A stretch of 64,000 bases of DNA from Nautilus pompilius (lineage: Eukaryota; Mollusca; Cephalopoda; Nautilida; Nautilidae), in assembly GCA_018389105.1 (NCBI GenBank), contig JACATO010000654.1, forward strand, positions 124,001-188,000, in the 5' to 3' direction. The number at the start of each line of letters is the position of its first letter. Positions within the stretch are counted from its first letter, which is position 1. The translations under genes and the position numbers were made by a program. Of the stretch, positions 62,536 to 64,000 are shown in pieces. The notes below the pieces were generated by a model that worked only from the letters and a program-made list of their open reading frames with translations, did no database searches and had not been told where the DNA came from.

Positions 62536-62656
62536 GTAAAGTGTCTTTTTTTTTCTTTATTGTTATACAACTTTGAATGTTTACTCATTCCATAGAGAAA
62601 AGAAAAAAAATCAAAAAAGCCCTCATGCACTTACAAGAATTCATATTTGTTGTCAC

Positions 62657-62687
<31 letters not shown>

Positions 62688-64000
62688 GAATGTATTCAAC
62701 CATTACAAGATATCAATTGCTCCACAGACTCTTACAATCAAAGCTGAGCGAGAGTATGTGGGCACTGCTAAAACAACATAGGAAATTTTAAAAATGGGCT
62801 CTTAATGGACATTATCAGAAACAGCTGGAGTAATTTCATTTAGCAACTGGAGTGACCTTCCTCTTGTTGAAAATCAATTCAATATTATCTCTTGATGAAA
62901 GGTTTCATAATGACCTTGTCAACAGCAACATTTTGACACTGTATCACCACAAAGGATCCCAGGGAGATAGTCTGTGATAAATCCTTTTATTTTTCTGAAT
63001 TATGCTAACATTATTGATCATCATTGAATGAATTTGATATAGTGACATATTTTGTAAGGCAGAATCATTATGCAATGAAGAATATGTCTAATTGTATGTA
63101 ATATACTTCTATGGACCATATCATCAGACCGGTCAGTGTTGAGCTGTTCACAAATACTCTTGATCAAATAAGGTAACACACATGTTTTACTTTAGATGGC
63201 ATTAGCTGACTTGATAATCTCATCTTAATTACACTAGACATTTCTGTGACAAGAGGGTCTCCACAGATGCTGACTCAGTTGCTTCAGGCTTTAACAGGGT
63301 AAAGCGAGGAATCTTCTCAGAGCTAATGGCCTAATACCAATATCATTGGTGGGCATATTGACTGTTAGAAGTTCATAGACATTCCTAAATTGCACAGAGT
63401 TAAACCAAGAAATTAAGAACTGCACATGTGAATCTATTAAGGTAAATTTTCAGCAACCTTAAGAAATTTCATTTGAAAGTTGTAATATGTAGAATCTAAA
63501 ATGTGCTGCTGGCAAAAGCTAACCTCAGCTCTAGTAGATCTTGGTTTAAAGGTATCTACATCATCAATTAAAATTTAAAAAAAGCTTATTGTCTTCATTT
63601 TAAGTCCAAAGTGTAGTGTTGTGAGAATGTTTGCTTAATATCAGTGAACAATAATTTGTTTCCAATTCAAAAAGTTCTCCTTATATCTGTGGATGTATCT
63701 GTCTGTTTTTCTTTGTTTTGTCTTTGTGAATGAGCCTTGATTTATCACCTATCAATATGCAAAAAAATGTATTTAATGTTGAGTTTTTTTAATGTAAGAG
63801 ATTTTTATATAGTTATTAATTAATGAAACATAAGGTAACTGACATATTTAACTATTATACTGCATGGTGGAACAACAAATATTTAATCACTTTTGATAAG
63901 AAATTAAGTGTTGCAGATATTGACAAATGAAACAAGTATTTATCGTAACAAATATCAAGATTAATATCAGTGAAAGCAAATACTTGAGAATGCCAAAGTT
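62536..64000 (+). other. Start of the next twitchin intron, running off the window
   Basis: 1.46 kb, AT-rich. No in-frame phase-1 exon was found. The acceptor-like site near 62689 opens into a frame with an early stop. Confidence 0.55.

Larger units (their letters stand above)
61049..62411 (+). other. Intron 33 of twitchin
   Basis: 1.36 kb, about half of it repeats: SINE copies 9 and 10 and a Tigger-like terminal fragment between them. Confidence 0.7.

Noticed and set aside
62689-62790. Possible next twitchin exon after TTTTAG
   Set aside because: In the required phase 1 the frame hits a stop after about 18 codons and shows no FN3 or Ig motif.

Overview
This is AT-rich animal genomic DNA. 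It contains a large internal part of one multi-exon muscle gene on the + strand, interrupted by repeat-filled introns. I identify the gene as the twitchin (unc-22/projectin-type) giant kinase gene. The 34 exons (one a 6-nt microexon, less certain) join in a single open frame of 5,083 nt, about 1,694 codons, with GT-AG introns. They encode nine immunoglobulin (Ig) and seven fibronectin type III (FN3) domains. The gene runs off both ends: no start codon, stop codon, promoter or kinase domain is visible.

Domain order is Ig1, a charged linker rich in RRxS phosphorylation motifs that ends in the twitchin-type motif SLADVIPDWPTLQH, then Ig2-Ig6, FN1-FN2-Ig7, FN3-FN4-Ig8 and FN5-FN6-FN7-Ig9. This matches the N-terminal to early-core part of protostome twitchins. 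The organism is probably a protostome invertebrate (arthropod/chelicerate or mollusc); the sequence alone does not decide further. Domain borders almost all fall at phase-1 introns, and the intron positions inside domains repeat with the FN3-FN3-Ig unit.

Layout. 1-3585: a 5'-truncated SINE, an antisense coding-like relic and a possible 14-nt microexon. 3586-8358: Ig1 and the start of the linker, with a decayed U6 snRNA copy at about 7.54 kb. 8359-28430: very long introns around the phospho-linker exons, holding a pogo/Tigger deletion derivative at 26.5-27.4 kb. 28431-39279: Ig2-Ig6, with a broken full-length Tc1-like element at 29.3-30.9 kb. 39280-62535: the FN3/Ig core, with hAT, piggyBac, pogo and Penelope-like relics, MITEs and SINEs in the introns. 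62536-64000: no exon seen.

No bacterial-type system, CRISPR array or viral gene was found. The observations most worth checking are the PKA-motif cluster and microexon in the linker, a dispersed palindromic element of about 75 bp, a hAT MITE with a perfect 8-bp target duplication nested in one of its copies, a SINE family with exchangeable tails, and the CpG-decayed U6 copy.
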